Of a stretch of 64,000 nt of DNA, positions 61,671 through 64,000 are shown in pieces. The notes below the pieces were generated by a model. That model saw nothing but the letters and a program-made list of their open reading frames with translations. It made no database searches and was not told where the DNA came from. This DNA comes from Chondrilla cf. caribensis. Taxonomy: Eukaryota > Porifera > Demospongiae > Chondrillida > Chondrillidae. The stretch spans positions 1,953,523 to 2,017,522 of the forward strand of contig OZ026564.1 of the NCBI GenBank assembly GCA_964020155.1. The letters are read 5' to 3'. The position numbers and the translations under genes are program-made. The stretch's first letter is position 1, and every line of letters begins with the position of its first letter.

Positions 61671-63945
61671 ATGCAAATTCTGCTGGTAGTCCTTGTTCTA
61701 CTGTCCTTGTCAGTCGGTACAAGTATTGCCCAGATTGTCTGTGAGTAGTTCTTTTAATAGTAAAGTGTAAATAGTAAATATAATTATATTACTTTTGACA
61801 TATGTATATATCTTGTAAAATTTATATGTGTACATGTGTGTGTACAGATATTATGTGTGTTTATATAAGTGTGGTTACACTTTCAATTTGACCTTCACAA
61901 TAATTAACCGCAGATTAGATTTTATATTTATGTATATTAAATTTATAGTCAATCCCCAGTTTAATATTGGAGATCGTAAAGTTACAGAAGGAGGAACCCT
62001 TGCTGTCAGGCTCTCAGCAGAAGCATTGACGGATCCGCTCTTTCTCACCCCTGGTCTTGACACGTCAGGATACATTGAGGCAGATGTAATCTTGGAACAG
62101 GGTACCACTCAACCATTTGCACTATTCGGTATGTTGACTGCACACACATGTCTCATTCATGAAGTAATCCATCTGTATACATATTTGCAGGAGTTGACTA
62201 CTTCAATAGTGACAATGCCTCAAGCACAATATTTACTGTGCGTTTTGTTGTTGGCCAAACCAATTCAACCGAAGTGAAAATTTTTATTATCGATGACAAC
62301 AGTTTTGAAGATTCAGAGTTTTTTCAGTTGAGAATAGTTGCAGTTCGATGCCCACCAAACCTCCGAGGCCTATTCATCCTTATTCCTGGCTTTGATTCAA
62401 TCACTGCCCCAATTGAAATAGAAGACAATGATGGTGAGTTGTGCATCTGATGTTGTGTGCAGCTCATTGTGGTGTGGTGTGTGTGTGTGTCATGCTTGCG
62501 TGTATGTACGTGTATGTGCTGTGTGTATTAATAAAAACATGTCTGTGTGATCCTTCTCCAGTTTTCCATAGGATATACAGGTACATTTTGCTTGTTAAAT
62601 TGTACACAAATGTCGTTTTGCTGTCCCAAATCAGTGTATCTTCTGATGTCTCTTACTACAGTTGTGAATATAAAGTGGGTGGTGGGGTCAGTGTCTGTTT
62701 GCGAGGGAGTCAACCGAACTGTAGAACTTTGCGCTTGTTCTGAGGGAGTTTTTGCCCGCCCTATTTCCATTGGTGTGGCCTGCTCTCCTGTGAGAGCTCC
62801 TGACGTGAGCGCAGGTAATGTGCTTACCTGTGTATGTGTGTATGTACGTATAATATATGCATGTATAGTGTACTTTATGTATCCATGCATGCACATGGTG
62901 TACTGTATGTATGTACGTATGTATGTACATTCTCTATATTTTATGTGTATAAAATTAAAATACATCTACAAAACATTAAAAACAATTTATTAATACTTAA
63001 CTTACAACCCATAACACATGCATGTTTATTGTAAAAATTATCAATACTCAGATATTTGTATAACTGTCTCTATGTATTTTGTCATTGATTATTCATCTAT
63101 TTCTTCACAGCTGAGGAAATTTTAGATTGGACTGTTAGCCAAACAGGTCTTATGTTCTCTGACGTCTGGGTAATATCATCCACTGTTTGTCTGACAGTTA
63201 CCATTGTCGATGATGACGTTGCTGAATCGAGAGAGAGTTTAATCTGTAACCTTCAGAGTGGCAATGCTGATCCAGTAAAGGCTGTTCCCCCTACCCAGGT
63301 CATTGTGTCCATAACTGACAAGGATGGTATGACTGGATGATGTGTCTATGTTACTCGTGAAGGTTTTTACTATAATCCTTCAATTTATTCAGAGTTGATA
63401 ATCTCCTGGGAACTGGATTTCTACATATTCAGAGAAAGTGATCTGTTGGCCTATGTGACTCTTGTTATCACTTCGAATTTCCACACAAGCGTGAATATTC
63501 CTGGTTTTCCCACTCAAATTACAAACAACATCACTTCTGTGACTGTCCCTGGGCCAATTTTTCCATGTAAGTGCACATATCTCCATCAATAGAACCACAT
63601 GTGTAGCAGACTCCCTTGAGTGCTTTTCTTCACAATTGAGTTGCTCCACTCACACTTGAGTTTCTCTCCTCACACATGAGTTTCTCTCCTCACACATGAG
63701 TTTCTCTCCTCACACTTTAGTTTGTCTCTCGCACATGAGTTTCCCTCCTCACACTTGAGCTTCCCTCCTCACACTTGACTTTCTCTCCTCACACTTGAGT
63801 TTCTCTCCTCATACTTGAGTTTCCCTCCTCACACTTGAGTTTCTCTCATCACTCTCTTCTACCTATCTAGTTATTGGGCCCCTGCCTGTAACTATTGATT
63901 TTGTCACTTTCAGAGGAATTCGATACGGAGTTGCTAGAGTTGCAG
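61671..63945 (+). CDS. gene D: secreted or surface Calx-beta protein, 5' part (partial, continues past window)
   Basis: Exons: 61671-61740 (signal peptide MQILLVVLVLLSLSVGT, then SIAQ), 61949-62128, 62191-62433, 62662-62814, 63111-63326, 63393-63566, 63871-63945, all phase 1. Module 1 (residues ~24-165) has FNIGDRKVTEGGTLAV, then GVDYFNSD, DDNSFEDSEFFQLRI and IEIEDNDG. Module 2 (~165-288) is cysteine-rich in its first half (CEGVNRTVELCACSEG, IGVACSP), then DDDVAESRESLICNL and SITDKDG. Exon 6 starts a third module (WELDFYIFRESD). The 75-nt exon 7 is a less certain call. The signal exon is 70 nt, the same size as in genes A-C. No terminus is visible, so anchoring is unknown. Confidence 0.75.
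63640..63850. repeat. ~20-bp minisatellite (TTTCTCTCCTCACACTTGAG)
   Basis: About ten tandem units with TTTCTCTCC / TTTCCCTCC and CACACTTGAG / CACACATGAG variants, in gene D intron 6, ending about 20-30 bp before the exon 7 acceptor. Confidence 0.88.
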
Positions 63946-64000
63946 GTATGCATGTGTGTGCACTTAGTTTCACCAATAGCTATACAGTGTATACAGTTCC

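Noticed and set aside
63640..63850. CRISPR-like array
   Set aside because: The units are contiguous about 20-bp minisatellite repeats without spacers, in animal DNA.

Overview
This is animal genomic DNA, most likely from a demosponge (Amphimedon-like; inferred from gene content and style, not proven). All genes lie on the + strand. They are split into many small exons with GT-AG introns, the introns are full of (TG)n/(CA)n tracts and short inverted-repeat transposons, and one 200-N assembly gap is present (28733-28932). I see no prokaryotic features, CRISPR, rRNA or complete tRNA.

Layout. 1-1771: the last three exons of a SMYD4-like (SET/MYND) gene. 2761-31678 (gene A): 38 exons, about 2156 aa, with a signal peptide, about 17 Calx-beta modules, one transmembrane helix and a tyrosine-containing cytoplasmic tail. 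32998-43507 (gene B): 10 exons, 551 aa, with a signal peptide, 4 Calx-beta modules and a short hydrophobic C-terminus without a tail. 43830-56670 (gene C): 15 exons, 914 aa, with a signal peptide and 7 Calx-beta modules, apparently secreted. 57700-59332: a decayed chimeric gene fragment. 61671-63945 and beyond (gene D): a signal peptide and at least 2.5 Calx-beta modules, running off the window.

Architecture. Every intron I placed inside genes A-D is phase 1. Almost every Calx-beta domain is encoded by exactly two symmetric exons: a first half of about 126-195 nt and a second half of about 195-243 nt. Such exons can be lost, gained, skipped or exchanged without breaking frame, and the locus shows this happening. 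Gene B looks like gene A with its middle removed between two paralogous copies of one half-domain exon. Gene C looks like two B-like genes fused by loss of the intervening 3' end, promoter and signal-peptide exon. A roughly 290-bp tract including a 70-bp intron is near-identical between two modules of gene A. The remnant between C and D has a 7-nt deletion and an in-frame stop.

Function (inference). These are extracellular or cell-surface adhesion-type proteins with potentially Ca2+-binding Calx-beta repeats. Calx-beta repeats also occur in sponge aggregation-factor core proteins, but I see no other aggregation-factor domain here, so membership in that family is a hypothesis. The cluster of fast-rearranging, modular, surface-exposed Calx-beta genes is the most interesting system in the window.
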